Position numbers and translations under genes: made by a program. From Styela clava (lineage: Eukaryota; Chordata; Ascidiacea; Stolidobranchia; Styelidae): a DNA stretch of 64,000 bases. The stretch spans positions 10,483,001 through 10,547,000 of the forward strand of contig NC_135254.1 in NCBI RefSeq assembly GCF_964204865.1. Reading direction: 5' to 3'. Of the stretch, positions 25,201-38,796 are shown in pieces (the stretch's first letter is position 1; each line of letters begins with the position of its first letter). Below the pieces are notes generated by a model, which saw only the letters and a list, made by a program, of their open reading frames with translations, did not search any database and was not told the DNA's origin.

Positions 25201-26516
25201 GTTTACTATGTATGTAAAGAATATCTTCTATTTTAATAAAATTGATTGCATTCAATACTGAACAAAACTTTGTTTTTTGATTTTGAACTCAATTAGCATG
25301 CCCCCCAACTCCCCTACCCGATTATGAACGCAACTTAAAACTTTGATTTTATTGCAGATGGCAAGTTCTTTCAATTGCAGTCCGCATAAGTGGTTGATGG
25401 TTAACACTGATTGTTCGGTTCTCTGGTAAACAAGCATTTTTTTACTGTCACATTAAGCACTGGTAAACAGCCAATAAAAAACATACTAATTGCAGAGATT
25501 ATATAGAATACGGAAACCAATAATTTGAAACTGTAGGGTATTCTAAGCAAACTATCGCATTCAAAAGCTTGGGACCTGCTTCTTTTTTCGCATTCATTAT
25601 TCAAATTTTGTTACAGAAAAAAAATAAAAAATAATATTTTTCACGGTCACGAGACTTAATTCAATCACACATTGTCGAACTATTTTTCAGTATTGGTGTT
25701 TTATTAATTAAACTAGTGTAATCTCTCTTGCGCGCCAGGGTGAAAAACAATAAAGATTTGCTTGAAGCTTTTAAAATGCAGCCTGAATATGCGAGACATC
25801 CTGAAGATGACATAACTATCGACCACAGGGTTAGTATTGTTAGTAACTACATTTTTTATTAAGAATTAGTCTTACATCCTGATCATGCTTTCATGTGTGT
25901 GAGTGCGGTAGTTTGGTAGTGCGGTATGTTTTATCTGTAACATAATTTATATAATTTCAGCACATGCGGGTCGCATTTGGTTGTCGATTTCGTTCTTTAA
26001 AACTTTGGTTCGTATTTCGACTGATTGGTGTCGACGGTTTAAAACAAAAAATAAGAGATGACGTCAAGATGGCAAAATTGTTTGAAACATACGTCAAGAA
26101 AGACAAAAGATTTGAAGTTGTTTTTCCAGTACATTTATCTCTTGTGTGCATTCGCTTGGCAGTTTCAGAGGATTCGAAGGTAACAATACAATATATACTT
26201 TTGGAAATTGGTAGATTCAGCTCTAGTTAAAGCTGTTATAAAATATTGATATAATTTTTTGAGTTTCATTGTCGACTATTCATGCCAACTTTATTCTTCC
26301 AAGGTAAATAAAGGTATCAATGTTGAACTTCTGAAAAGGATCAATCAAGCAAAAGAGATTTATTTAGTTCCCAGTGAAGTTGAAGACGTTTATTTCCTCA
26401 GGATATCTGTTGGCACTGTAGCTTGTGATGAAAATGCCATAAAGAATTGCTGGAATGTTATACAAAAGCATGCAGATTTGATATTTAGGAATTCATTAGA
26501 AAATGGTTCGATGTAG
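22224..26516 (+). CDS. Aromatic-L-amino-acid decarboxylase-like enzyme, copy A
   Basis: Eleven exons: 22224-22392, 22663-22871, 23195-23315, 23409-23567, 24205-24323, 24400-24466, 24861-24955, 25358-25425, 25739-25829, 25961-26179, 26304-26516; 509 residues with all phases consistent. This is a PLP-dependent group II decarboxylase (DDC/HDC/TDC family): [32 protein letters not shown] (His213, ring stacking), [16 protein letters not shown] (Asp292), SPHKW with the PLP lysine at 324, mobile-loop Tyr353 and FGCRFRSLK. The residue matching DDC Gly354 (Ser in HDC) is Gly373, which favours DDC-like over HDC substrates. Odd points: Cys374 where the family has Arg (GRRFRSL), HMRVAF where DYRHWQLPL is usual, and SSPISTE for SSPACTE. 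Cytosolic, making an amine from an aromatic amino acid (inferred). Tail-to-tail with lectin-A. Confidence 0.9.
22974..23083 (+). mobile_element. Foldback MITE in intron 2 of AADC-A
   Basis: 110 bp, ggcgctcctgaagtattcg through cttcggaagcacc, flanked by caaaaatg at 22966-22973 and 23084-23091. The arms can pair over about 43 bp. The same insertion occupies the same intron of AADC-B (48185-48294), so it predates the duplication. Confidence 0.8.
24510..24640 (+). repeat. Possible SINE-like sequence in AADC-A intron 6
   Basis: The stretch gcgagtgagtctagcacagt followed by ctggtggttagcacacagg resembles the A-box region of tRNA-derived SINEs, and it is absent from the same intron of copy B. There is no clear B box or tail, so this is weak. 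Confidence 0.2.
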
Positions 26517-27682
26517 CCTTAAAACAGAATTATTACGTTATGTTTTATTAAGCAAGAAACTTGTTGATTCAAGGGCGAGAATGCTATTTAAAAAGATTTG
26601 GTTTTACGTCACAACTCAAAAATACCGCCATCGATGTTATGCTACGGTTCACATCATCAGAAGGCGTTTACTAAGATTTTATTTGATTCGTGTTTACTTT
26701 TAAAATATCTAGGACAGGTCATATTTAAACAGATGCATTCAATTTGAAATATTAATTTGTGATTTATGCTTACAAACATTATTATATTGAATATATAAAC
26801 TTTTAGTCATAGTTCTGTACAAAACAATAACATTAATTAAACATACAAGTAGTATGTTCTGCATTTAGTAACATTTTGAAGTTATGTGGTCGTAATTTCT
26901 ATTATTCTTGTGTGAATTTATCACTTGAAAAAGTGAAGCTTATAAATTACTTGATAGTGTTGATAAAAAAATTCAGGAAATTTCGTTTTTACTGATAACA
27001 TGCATATTCTCATTCAAATTTGTGTTTAATCTAATACTTGAAAAGTCTTTATCAAGAATGAAATCAATCGAAGCGAGTAAAATAAAAGCTTATTATATTT
27101 TCTGCTCATCTTTTATTCAAAGTATTGACATGCAAGGCAAATAGGTGAGTGTGAACTCATCACTTAGTCCTATAGCATTATATAATAAGACGATTTTACC
27201 AAGCTTCAAATTATTAAATAGCGAATATTGAAAGAAGAATGTCAGTGGCACATACAAACAAAGAAGAAACAAACTTTACAAGAAATGTGTTTCTATTTCA
27301 GAAGCAAACAAGGGATGCATGTTATTATGCCTAGATCATGTTATACGAGTTATACAAATCCAGATCCATTTTCGGCATATTTAACAAAACGCATCAGCAG
27401 ATGACGTCACTACACTTGAGTTGCCTTTATAATGAAAGATACAATTTTTACATCTCCTAATCTCACGAAAATTAAACGTTCATAATTTGAACAACAGGAA
27501 AAACATGAACCAATATGCAATGTTATTTTTGTTTCAATAAATATCAGCTAACACAAGGACAGAAGTTCAAGAACAAGTAGTAATAGCTAAAGTTACAATG
27601 TGTGTATGCGTTTCGGAAAGTATAACAAGATTCAAAACTAAACAGGAGTGGCAATGAATGATCGCCATTTAAAATCAACATA
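26517..27682. other. Convergent 3' flanks of AADC-A and lectin-A
   Basis: No coding exon is supported. The sequence is shared with unit 3 (51623-52788) and, from about 26603 on, with the unit 2 flank (39620-40811). An AATAAA at 27081-27086 could serve a long 3' UTR of the decarboxylase. Confidence 0.5.
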
Positions 27683-30600
27683 TCAAGCATCATAATCATT
27701 TTCAGGCATTGAATTGATGTACGGATGTTCTTTTGTTGTGGTATCAATCATTTCTTTGTATTGAAGATCTCCGTCTTTTATTTTCTCATAATTATGCGGG
27801 ATTTCATAATTTCCTTCTTTCTCTTCTCTTAACTCATAATTTCCGGAGTTCAGTTGTGATGTTTGAATTTCATTGATTTTTTCATAAGAACTCGGGACAT
27901 CATTAACAACGTTATTCATCTCTGAAAGACGTTGTGGTTGAGTTGCGATTTTTTCAGAAATTCCCCTTGTAAACAACAATAAGTTAGAAATAATTCACAA
28001 GTAGGATTTGAATAGGAAACAATGGATTTATTTTCGGAATTGCTTCTACCATAGAGGAGTTAGACAAAACAATCGACGAAAATTTTAGAGCCTAGTACCG
28101 CAGACATTGTTCCAGACATTGAGATTGGGTATACAGCTGTATAAAGATTCACACCTTACTGATTCAATTAAGAGTGAATACTCCAAATTTTCGGAAAATA
28201 TACATATTTTGTTGTAGTATCAAACATTTCTCACCTCATTATTTTGTATCTACAAATCAGCAAACCGATTCCAAATAAAATGGTTGCAAGAATCAATGTG
28301 ACTATGGATGAGACGATTGCAACCAATAAATTGTTGTGGTCTGCAATATAATATATAGTACGAATCATAAACCTTAAACAATTTATCAGAAATTTACAAC
28401 TCAACAGTACTGAAGACAAGTTGAACATGAGTTGTAAAAATCACAAGGTCAGTGAGCATATTGTACCACAAGATAGTAGTAATATATAATCTATATAATC
28501 TTATATATATAATCTTACCACAAGAAGTCATTGTAGCAGTAGTGATTGCACTAGTGGGAAAGAGAATGTTTATCTCCGTAGATTTTGTGTTATTTGCATT
28601 GGCAGACAATGTGGAAGTATGTGTCATGTCATTGAGAGTTGTAAATTTATGATGGTGTAAATTTATGACGGTGGACGTTGTATTACAGGCAGTGTCTCTT
28701 GAACAATTGGTCGTCTGAAGAAGGTAATTGAGTTTGGCAATTTTTCGATACCATTTATGTACAATATATTTATATTTCCAACATTTATTTAAATCCGAAG
28801 TTTAATGGTTTAACGTTCTTCAAAAAGTTAAACAAATTCAAAAATGCTCACAAAAATATTAATTCACACGCTTATGAAAAATAACGAAAGTGAATAATTT
28901 AGATTTTAGATGAATCAAAACTTTTTAGGAGAATTTGTCTATAGCCAGGTCGGGCGCCCTGAATAAGAACTACTACATACTTACGTTTACGACTGCGGTT
29001 ATACGCTATAAAATAGTAAAAACTATTCAAACAACATAGAATGATGATCCTTTTTCTTTTGAGCCCTTTAGAAAATTAGAAATTATCAACTTTCTACAAA
29101 AAATGGCATTTTTTTTGTTTCTTACCTCAAAATTAGAACCAATGCAAATATTGGGCCCCGTTCTTCCCGAGTCAATGCATGTTCGATTCCGTACTTTCAT
29201 CATTGAGCTGCAGTTACATATACTTCACGATGACCAGGTTTCCCAGTATCTTCCTACATAGTGTAAAGATAATCTTAATTCAGAATTACCGCGCGCATAC
29301 TCTTTTCATCGATGTTGTTAATGATGCATACTCAAACTATATCATATTCTAATTTTTCTGCTCATTTAAATTGTTGTTTTTTTACAGTCAATCAATAGTT
29401 TATTTATCACCAAAATGAACAGACACTTGAATCAAACAAAAACTAGGAAAAAAACATGAGACATCGATGAAATGAAACACGCCATATCGGTGAGTAAAAT
29501 AATTTACGAATTATTAACGTATTCTTCTAATACTTGAGATAAAGTAAATATGAAGTGATGACGTGACATGTCAAACTGCTATATTTATTCAAAATAGCTT
29601 CAATGTAATCAAGGATTTGTTCAAAGGAAATTGTTTTAAAACGAGTTTTTTTGCCTGTTTCGATTAGAATGACTGTATTTTTTTACGTAGTAAATAGGTT
29701 TAAACATAAATAGGAAAAATTGCCAATTGCTTCTTATTCGTATACAAATATACAAATATCGATGACTTGCTTATACACGCCTTCTCAAGCTGTAGTGCAA
29801 TACGTCCGCAAACATGGTCGGCGGAGAAAGACGTAAACGATAAGCCATTACGTGAACCTCTGTGTCGACGAGAAGTCCAACATTCTTGCACATTGTCACA
29901 TCACTCATGAGGCCAGGGGCGAATATACCATTGGGCAAGGTAGGCTAAAGCCTTGAGGCCTCTAACCTCGTGGGCCTTAACAATCAATTTTGAACTTATA
30001 TTAATTTAAAATCGTTTTTGATTTGTTAAGGCTTGTTCCAGGATAATGTCACTTTAAAACTTTAAAACTAGTTATCATATTTGTTATTCAGGTTATTTTT
30101 TTCAAATATTTACCGAATAAAAGATTGAAAAGTTAAAATATGGCCGAATAAATGAATTTGTAATAATACATAAATTTGAAATCCCTATCATGGCGTTATA
30201 TCCCATCGATGACAGTGAAACTTGAAGCAAACACTATAATAATCATTTATGTACTAATAATTATTCAAGAGTAGTTAGTTTTGAACGGAATATTTATGAT
30301 AGAATTCAGCTGTTCGGTTTTGAGCATTTTTTTTTTATCAGAAACTGAAATTTCTGCTGTCAGTAAATTTATAATATTGTGCGATCGCTGAAATGCCAAG
30401 TGCTACTGAAATCATACAGTATTTTGTTGGTGCAATAAGCAACAGCGAATACCTGTTGATGCGATACTTTAAATTATTTAAATTAATGTTTTAAAGTTTA
30501 TATAAACTATCGAGCAGTAAACATTTGCATGATTAAAATGAACTAAATTAAAGTTAATGGCATTAAAATACATAAATAGTTATTTGTATAAAGAAAAAAG

Positions 30601-31377
30601 GACATAATCTACAAATTAAGTAGACTTATTACAATAAAAGTTTGTTACCTATTAATCGTTGACAGACAAATCCAGTCGGTGCATTCGCAGCGCATTTGAC
30701 GTCATACCACGGTAGATTTGCATAATACGTGTGAAACCACCCCATAGCAACACAAGGTTCAGATTTATCAACATGAGGTTCTCCCAAGTTCCAGTTATCG
30801 TAGGTTAGTTCTGAATTGTCCTTCCATTTGAAGGTATTGCTCGTGCCAACCTCCTTTAATCCTATATAAAATCCATAGGGTTGTCCTGTAGACAATAAAA
30901 TGCCTTAGAGAAAAAAAAAGTTTTGTCGTGTGTAATATCTATTGTATGTAAACATGATTGGTTGGGACTGTTGGACATTATTGTAAACATGTACAAATAT
31001 ATGAACACTGACGATTCAAGAATAAAAACAAAAATTCGGGGGAAAACGTAAAATGTCCTATATACCTGAAGTAGCTGAGACTTGATTTTGAATAAACGTT
31101 TGAATCTCGCTCGTTTTTATCATTGCCATCTCACCATCATTGTTTTTACAGAATTTTTCACCATCAACATATGATTTTATATCATCTTTTCCAGATACGT
31201 AGTATTGGTAACTTCCAAATGCATTCCACTCACCTCTATCTGGTCGCAAAAATAAAGGGTTCAGGAATAAGCACATAATTTGAAAGACGTGAGGATATAT
31301 AGTATATGCCAACCTGCGCTAACGACGGCAACCATCCAAGCAAATATTCCAACGAATATCAAAAGATTCTCCTTCAT
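27683..31377 (-). pseudogene. Lectin-A: C-type lectin-TSP1 receptor with nonsense codon in TSP1
   Basis: Seven exons in minus order: 31314-31377 (signal peptide, MKENLLIFVGIFAWMVAVVS), 31066-31239 and 30649-30885 (C-type lectin domain), 29126-29253 (TSP1), 28519-28714 (Thr-rich stalk), 28235-28340 (TM) and 27683-27965 (tail). Splice sites and phases all fit for 395 codons. In the TSP1 exon the third tryptophan codon of the WxxWxxW ladder is TGA (plus-strand tca at 29225-29227) where lectin-C has TGG. The product would stop after the lectin domain, before stalk and TM, as a soluble fragment or through mRNA decay. The stalk is also six residues shorter than in B and C. The tail (SYEKI, NYELR, NYEIP, NYEKI, QYKEM, PYINS, DYDA) matches lectin-C exactly as far as I compared, so the nonsense change looks recent. 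A sequencing error or a segregating null allele is possible. Confidence 0.8.
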
Positions 31378-33811
31378 TTCCGCGCTAATATCTAACTTTC
31401 TTAGCCCATAACATTCTAATTTGAATCCAAAAATTGAAATAAAACAAGGTTGATATATACCAGATAGGGAAAACTAACGAGTAACGACATAAACTTTCCA
31501 TGACAATACTAAAACATCAAAAGCTATGATTCGATTAGATAACACTACTACATATCTCCAAAGCAAATAATACACAATACATAATACTTTATGCAATACT
31601 TAGGAATGAATGATTTGATTGCCAACAATAGCATTAAGTATAATTATTCGAAAACCTTCGATAATATTTTTAAGTACACTGCAACTAAGAATCATATTTC
31701 AAGCCGCATATTTCAAGCCGCATTATCAGAAGAGTAATGCAGATAAGACCCTAATTCGACTTGCCGGGATGAAATCATAAGCAATATGATCTGACAGTTC
31801 TTACCTTACAATAACTAAGTCTAATATGAGTAATGAAGTTAATAAAGGTAATATTTTTATAGAATACAGAATGAAACTTCCTATTACGAGTAGGATGTTT
31901 CAATAACCTTTTAGTCACAACATTTTTGAAATTACAGCAAAGAGATGATTAATGACGAATATGCTTCAGAAGAAATACCTATTACAAGACTGATTAGCAT
32001 TGTTATGCGGTATTCTCTAGTTACTTATGTTTATGTCATGTATAAAGCAATCCTTATTCATACAGAAACATAGCGGTATTTAAAAAAATAAAGCACTCAG
32101 ATATCAAAATTTGACAATTAGAACGGGAGAGGATTGACCTATTTAGTTGAGATTTGAACGCAACAATTGTTTCTTTTCTAAAAATAAATATATGTATCAT
32201 ATTTTAATATGTGAGTTGTTTCTAATATTGGACGAGTTTTTCAGTATGAAATCCTTGATTCTGGTTTCACCAATCAACTCAAATTATTTGCTTATGTTGA
32301 AAATGATATTTCGATCATATTCATATTTGTAGTATAATAAACAATAACTATAATAAAGTAAATAATATTTATTTCACTACTGACACATGAATAACAGACG
32401 GAAAGAATGAATGAATTGTATTGTTTGCTACATTGATTGGCTCATTGGTTGTGTTTTCCGTTTTGGCTTCTACTACAGAAGCCATACGATAACCATTACT
32501 ATGGCCTTCTTACTAAGGAAATGCATGTCGAGAAAACAACAACGGAGAATATGACTAATCTAAGCAGAACGAAGATGGAAATTACATAAACAACAACTAT
32601 TAAAGTCATACATGAATATCATGACAACTTTATAAGCAAAGTCTGGTAAAGCGATGAATATTGTGGGCTATACTAACCTGAGTTTTAACCTGATAAATGT
32701 ATAGTAATCTGTTGTGACCGACTGCTGTGCTATCGTAAATGACAGAAGGATTATTGAACCATTATTCAAAATACACAATTCGATATTTGTAGAAAAATTA
32801 TTCATTTATAAAATAATAAATACATGAGTTCAAATCAATTTCGTTTTGTGGAACAAAAAAAAATAATCCTAAAATTCTAAAATTTGTGTTGAAATAAATG
32901 AACGATTGTTGGTGAATGAAATGAATTCAGGTTTTAAGTTACAAAAAAAATTAAATTATATGTAACAACATGATTTCTCGAAAATCATTCTTTCTCCTAA
33001 GGGGTGTAATTAGACACTTTTATTTTCCATTGCAGAAATGAGTGTAACATTACGATGATGACTTGTGCAACAAACACTATTTTCTGAGAGTAAATGTGTG
33101 AGCTACATATTTAGTGACGACTTGGGTTTATTTGGTATGTGTATGTGATTCGTCCCATTTTTTTTAGAACTTGAGCAAGTTTTGGGGAAAGTTGAACGAA
33201 ATTTGATTCAAAATTTACGATTATATATTGTAAACTGTATTTTATAGATACACTAAAATAACTGTTAACGTTATGGCATTTGCGAAAATGATTCACTGTA
33301 ATAATTAGTCATAAAAAACGAACCGTGGTGATCCCCTCGCATTTAATTGATTATAGTATAGTTAAATCTGTATTCAATTTGCATTTGTTCGTTTATCATT
33401 GCATCTTAGCCACCTGTGATGTATATTTGGAAGATATGAGCATTTCGCTCTGTGACTAAATATCCCCAATCGAAATTAGTATAGCGATACTAAGCAGTGA
33501 TATGTAAATGGGGCATTGGCGTATGTATCAAGCGCACGTATTTAACTTATCTATTACATATGCCTGAAATTATACATATTTTAAATTTTAATAAAATGTG
33601 AATAAATTAATAGGGGCAGAAGTAACTGAATGTCAAGTATTTATCAATTCTTTGGAACAAGTTTCTTTAAAAATGTTTTGGTATTTTTATTATTCATTTT
33701 GTTTAACAGAGCGTTTAATGTTTTTCAGAGCTAATCATTTTTACTGCTAGTTACATCCGCAAAGCATTACAATCTATATTTGAATTTTGTCAGCTTATAT
33801 GATTCAGAAGA
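31378..33811. other. Upstream flank of lectin-A and of the vWA gene (divergent promoters)
   Basis: The two genes diverge from this 2.4 kb region. No exon is supported. Parts are conserved in units 2 and 3: about 31920-32050, which in unit 2 became the 124 bp tandem array; about 32140-32210; and about 33000-33130 (gtgtaattagacac onward). These conserved noncoding blocks are the best candidates for shared lectin control elements, though conservation here may only reflect the duplication. Confidence 0.45.
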
Positions 33812-36800
33812 ATGAGAATCGAATTATTATTTTTGTTGGTTCTTCCTCAATATCCGAGGCCTCTGAACGCAACAGGTATTATTTCATTATTATGACTTTT
33901 TTTAGAAAATTTACTGAAAATAAGGTTACTCATACAGGTATAAGGGAGATTGATCTGATCAAAGATTTTGAGACTATAAAAGATTAAAGGATAGAATTGA
34001 GCGTTGGTAAATACCGATCGGCACTAAGCTTAAAAGCAGTTTATATCAATACAATCAGTAAAAGACGTGTGAGGTATTGAATTCCATATACATGGAGTTT
34101 TTGTAATGAACCTAGGAATTATAGGTCCACTAACAGTAAACCGATGAGAGCTCACAGTCAATCGTATTTAACGGCTGAAAACTTTTTAGGGGGACAATAT
34201 TCACATTTTTGAACATTTGGTAAGCGGTAACAACGGTTGCCTGACAATATGAAATGGTAAAATTTGTTTAGATAATATAGGATTACATTACGTTATGTCT
34301 CAAATATTAATTTATTTTGCCAGAATGTCGGGAAACGCCCATGGATCTTGTATTTATGCTGGATGGATCGGGTTCTATCACAAATGTGAATTGGGAGCTT
34401 ATGAAGTCATGGGTCAAGTTAGTAGCAGAAAATTATGACTTAGGCGGATTAACACAGATTGGCGTCGTTCAGTTCTCACACTGGTTTTCAAATGAGAAGT
34501 AAGCTATAGAAATAGATTTGATTTTATTTAATTAGATTTTAAGTCGCATTTATAAACATTTTATTTAAATTATTCAAAGCAGCGGCTCAATCAGTCAAGA
34601 TCAAATTTCCCAGAAACAGCTGCCATGACATGTATTTGGCTTAACTTTGTGGCGAAGAATGATTCCTTCTTAAACGTCAAATGAGATCATCATGATCACC
34701 ATAGTTGTCAAAATTATGTCAACAGTGTTTTAGCTCTGTTGTGTATTTTAGTGCTTTATTAAAAATTAACAAGGAATTAGTTTTGATCGTTTTCCACTTT
34801 GTTCCACTTCGCTGCGAGCGTTTTTACGACTTTTATCTGGGTACAGTAAGACTAAGATACATTCTTCTAAAATCATTTTCAGCGTTTGTTTGTGTTTTCA
34901 AATTCATTGTTATTCAATAAAAAAATTCGATAAAACAATTTTCATTTTTTTTTTCATAGCACACACTCACACAGCCATATTTAAAAACTGAAATTCAGCT
35001 AGGAAAACTGAAGACCAAAGCCCAATTGAAGGTAAAATATTCATCAAGGGTTGAACAGTCGAGACTGGTACCGTCGCGGTAAGATCGGACCACAGTTCTT
35101 GCAGATAAGGTATCGAACATGGCGGAATAAAAAGTATTCAATACAATAGTAAACTTTCGAGAAAATCATTTGGTTCTATAATTCTTAAAAAAAATTCCAT
35201 TCGTAACAACAACAAAAAAAAAAACCCAGAATTTAGCATGTTTTAGATTCACATGTACAATAAACGCAGTTGCAAAACAATGCTAGTGAGATAGTGCGGG
35301 GTCACGTTCTATGCAAAAAAGAACTAAAGTAATATTTATTAAAGTAATATAAGAACTAAAATAATAACTGAGTAGTCATTAGGCCGCTGTTGACGAAATA
35401 TCAATTCATGGATTCACAACTTACACTGCACATGCTATCAACAAAACAGTAAACGAAGATTTCATGAGATCTGATCGTTTCTATGATGCTTCAGTAAAGA
35501 AAGTCATTATTTTATTTACAGATGGAAGGTAATAATTTTATTTATTTCAATGCCTGAATACACGCAAAATGCATCTTTGAATCGTATCGTTAACTGTTGT
35601 TCATTTTTTTGTTAATATTGTTAATTTCCACGGTTCATGTAGTGGTAGTTAGCAGAGTTCTTTTGATATATCCGTATATTTAGACCCTTTGTTTTTTTTT
35701 CAACTTGGGTTTCTGCGCGATATATATTATTTTTATACCATTTTGGACATCCAAAAATTAAGAAGTAGTATAAAACCGTTTTTGTTTTGCTCGATTTATT
35801 GAAGTTATGTAGATTATATGTATGTAGATTGTAGATAATTGTTTAAATCTTTTGAAGATCTACCGACAGAAATGATTTGCTTTCGTCAGCAAAATATGCT
35901 CGGTCAAATGGGATTACTATATTTGCAGTTGGTGCTGGAGGTTATGTAATGGAGGAATTACAGGTAATCTGAAAAGTTGTAACAAATTGAAATAAGAGAC
36001 ATTTTATGTATCAATATGTTATAGCTTTTCTATCTTTTGTCTAATCATTATATTTCTGTGTATTAAAGATTGTTCATCAACAAGACTGAGAAAGTATAAC
36101 CAAATTAGTTATCAGGATAAAACTCTTTTTGACGGAGATTGATAAGTAACAATGTAGGCTACTGTAGTTGTTTAAATGTTCTTTCTATTTGGGCATTAGT
36201 GAGTGAGACCAGCTTCTTCTCTGTTTCTTATATCTGGGATTGGCAAAAAATATTTCATTCAAATAATATTTTTTATTAAATAATTAGGCATGTTGCACGG
36301 AGAAATGACGTATCGCGGGAGCTCGAGCTGATATGCGACTGGCGACGTTCCATTTAATCGCCCAGGATCTCCGCTGATACATTAGGCCCGTTCTCCAGCA
36401 AAACGTTAAGCCATGCATGCAAAATTGCAGATCAATAACGGCAGTGTATTGCGGAACTGCCAGTTTATTTGGACGCTGCGCGGCTCTTCAACATCTCAGC
36501 TTGTGCGATTTTCTGTGGCTAATTGTCAAAACATGTTCACTTGAATTCCTAACTTTCAAAGTTTCCCCAGTTGTGGAATATCGAAGTTAGTTTACGAGAA
36601 AATCACCTGGAGCAACATCCAACAAATCGATACATCCATACGTTTGATATCAGAGCATTTTGTTTCCTTATTGCAAACGATTGCGAGAGTGCTACCATAA
36701 TACACTGCATTTGATGAACGATCGTTTGCAATGAATTTTCTTTTTACTTGTCATATGGAATATTTACTAGTGACGCTCTGATTCGAGTCTTTTGCCACCA

Positions 36801-38796
36801 TTCACGTTTTGCCTGTGCTTGAACTTATTTGAATAAACAGAGCTAGGATTGTGGGCATGGACGTGCCAAACTTTACTGCTGTCCAGAATGAGGTTATGAT
36901 AATGATGTCCTCCAACTTCAAAAATAATTCGGGGGATAAACAAATTAAAGCTGTTGCTATACATGAGAATGAATAAATTAAAGGTCACGTATGAGGGGAA
37001 TGTTTGTAAAATTGTGATAAATCACTTAATGACCAGACGAGCAAAAGGGCGGTCATCCATTGCTGATTCATCACAATCAGTCACACAAATCTATACACGT
37101 CATGTCATCTTTTACTTGAATAAAACACATAGAGATAAAATGTGTGATATCGCGAACTCTACAGCTTGGATTTGCTGCCCGCTCATCCGCTGGCCCGCCT
37201 CAGAGTGAGGATGAAATTCACTTAGTCTAAGTTGAATTAAATGTTTCAAGCATGGTCTCTACTGGCACAATAAACCACTTCTCAAATATCTCAATACTTG
37301 TATCTTAAAAAAACAGATTCGAGCTATGTTCATCTATAGATCATAGTTGAATTATACTCGATGAAACTTGAACTCGACCTCGGCAAAATCAACTTTGTGT
37401 TGGCATGTAATAAGACTCCGGCATCCCTTTTAATTTAGCATTCACTGGTATCATTGTCTCCATTACGATTTTAATATTCATAGTTGTAGCAAATTTTATT
37501 TATGTCTTTGTGTTCACGTTTAACGACATAGTTGAATTGGGATCATATGAGTAGGAAGTATCAAATAAAACGATAACAAAAATATTTTTTTATTAACAAA
37601 CAAGACCTAACTTTGTGTAGCTTTGCTACATCGGATGTTTAAACCGAAAAATATAAAAAAGTTACCACGATAAGTTGTGATTGAAAAAGCAGATTGGGAC
37701 AGTCGTAAAATGCAACAAGTTAAACTTAACTGACGGATAAATTTTATATACATTGACAGTAACTTTTATTTACAGATTATTGCAAATGGCCAGATCAATA
37801 GCAATGAACGAGTGATTACAGTTTCAAATTTTACTAGGCTGAATACTACGGTAGACATTTTAAAGCAAGGTATATGCGCTATCCAAGGTAATGTTGATAT
37901 TAATAGTCAGTATTTATTGAAGCTGCTACGATATGTTAGTAGCCTATAATTTCGAACTACGTTTTCAAAATATTCTTTGCGCCCGAATCTGATATTAAGC
38001 CAAGACCCTATAATAATTAAATGTTCCCCATCTCGACGTCTTAGCCGAAATGATATTCGATTTTTTTTTGTTAAAATCAGTGGATTATAAGATGAGATGC
38101 TTTTTGCGCGCTACCACAACAAAATTAACGATTGAAATTTATTTTCTTGTTTTCGAAAAGCATTTCGTTCAATGCGCAGAGCTAATAATAACTCATTTCC
38201 TACATATTTTATCACATATAATATAGAAATTCACATTCACAACAAGGTATAACAACTAAAATGTACAAATTAAAGAGGGAATTATATGAGATTCAAAAAA
38301 ATATTTATATTTGTTTATAGTTCCCTTCATAGTGTCTCGCTACACTTGCACAACTTCATCGTTAGAAGTTCAATGGAAAACAACTACATTTAAGTCGATC
38401 TTCTCATACAGACTTCAAATTCAGGTTATATTAATAAATAGAATAAAAGTCATTTTATTGGTTTAAACACTTTCAGTTTGCGTTATAACATGTAATTTTA
38501 TGCTAAATATCACATTTATGTATTTAACTTATAAGGATCTCAAGACCAAAGAAATCAAGAAGACAAGTGTTCAATTACTCATGAAAAAGGAACCAACAAT
38601 AAAAATTCACGAAGAAAACACATCTTCGAAGTTTGCTTGCGTCACTACGACAAATTTGTATATTTCAAGCAACTACGAAATCGTTGTTGAGCAAATATCG
38701 GCAAAAACAAACAATCAAATAAAAACCATATCCAAAGTTCTTCACAATGCAAATGGGAAGACTATTATGCGGTTAACGTTTCTTGATTTTGTCTAA
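33812..38796 (+). CDS. Secreted von Willebrand factor A / fibronectin III-like protein
   Basis: Exons: 33812-33875 (signal peptide MRIELLFLLVLP), 34324-34498, 34960-35031, 35383-35528, 35858-35963, 37776-37887, 38321-38424 and 38536-38796. Exons 2-6 make one vWA domain with an intact MIDAS: DGSGS after DLVFML, a central TTYT and FTDG after KKVIIL. Exons 7-8 look like a single FN3 fold (VQWKTTTFKSIFSYRLQI, NYEIVVEQI) before the stop. Similar vWA-FN3 proteins are extracellular adhesion or matrix components. One problem: exon 2 ends in phase 2 (gagaa then gtaagc) but exon 3 reads openly only in phase 0 from its AG, so either a small exon, another donor or a frame-breaking change is involved. The 1.8 kb intron 5 holds a GC-richer insert. 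Confidence 0.7.
36285..37215. repeat. GC-richer insert in intron 5 of the vWA gene
   Basis: Base composition changes at about 36290 and returns to AT-rich near 37215. Internally there are complementary runs (gcaaacgattgc / gatcgtttgc near 36673-36730) and phrases such as ctcatccgctggcccgcctc near the right end. It looks like a transposable-element fragment, but I cannot name the family and did not find termini. Confidence 0.3.

Larger units (their letters stand above)
20625..34690. repeat. Segmental duplication unit 1 (AADC-A, lectin-A, start of vWA gene)
   Basis: From about aaccaaagagcatcaaccct onwards the sequence, including introns and spacers, can be followed in unit 3 starting near 45849. 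Homology continues through the decarboxylase, the lectin, its upstream flank (about 31900-33800) and into the first intron of the vWA gene (about 34560-34690 matches 58340-58470). Boundaries are estimated by eye. Confidence 0.8.
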
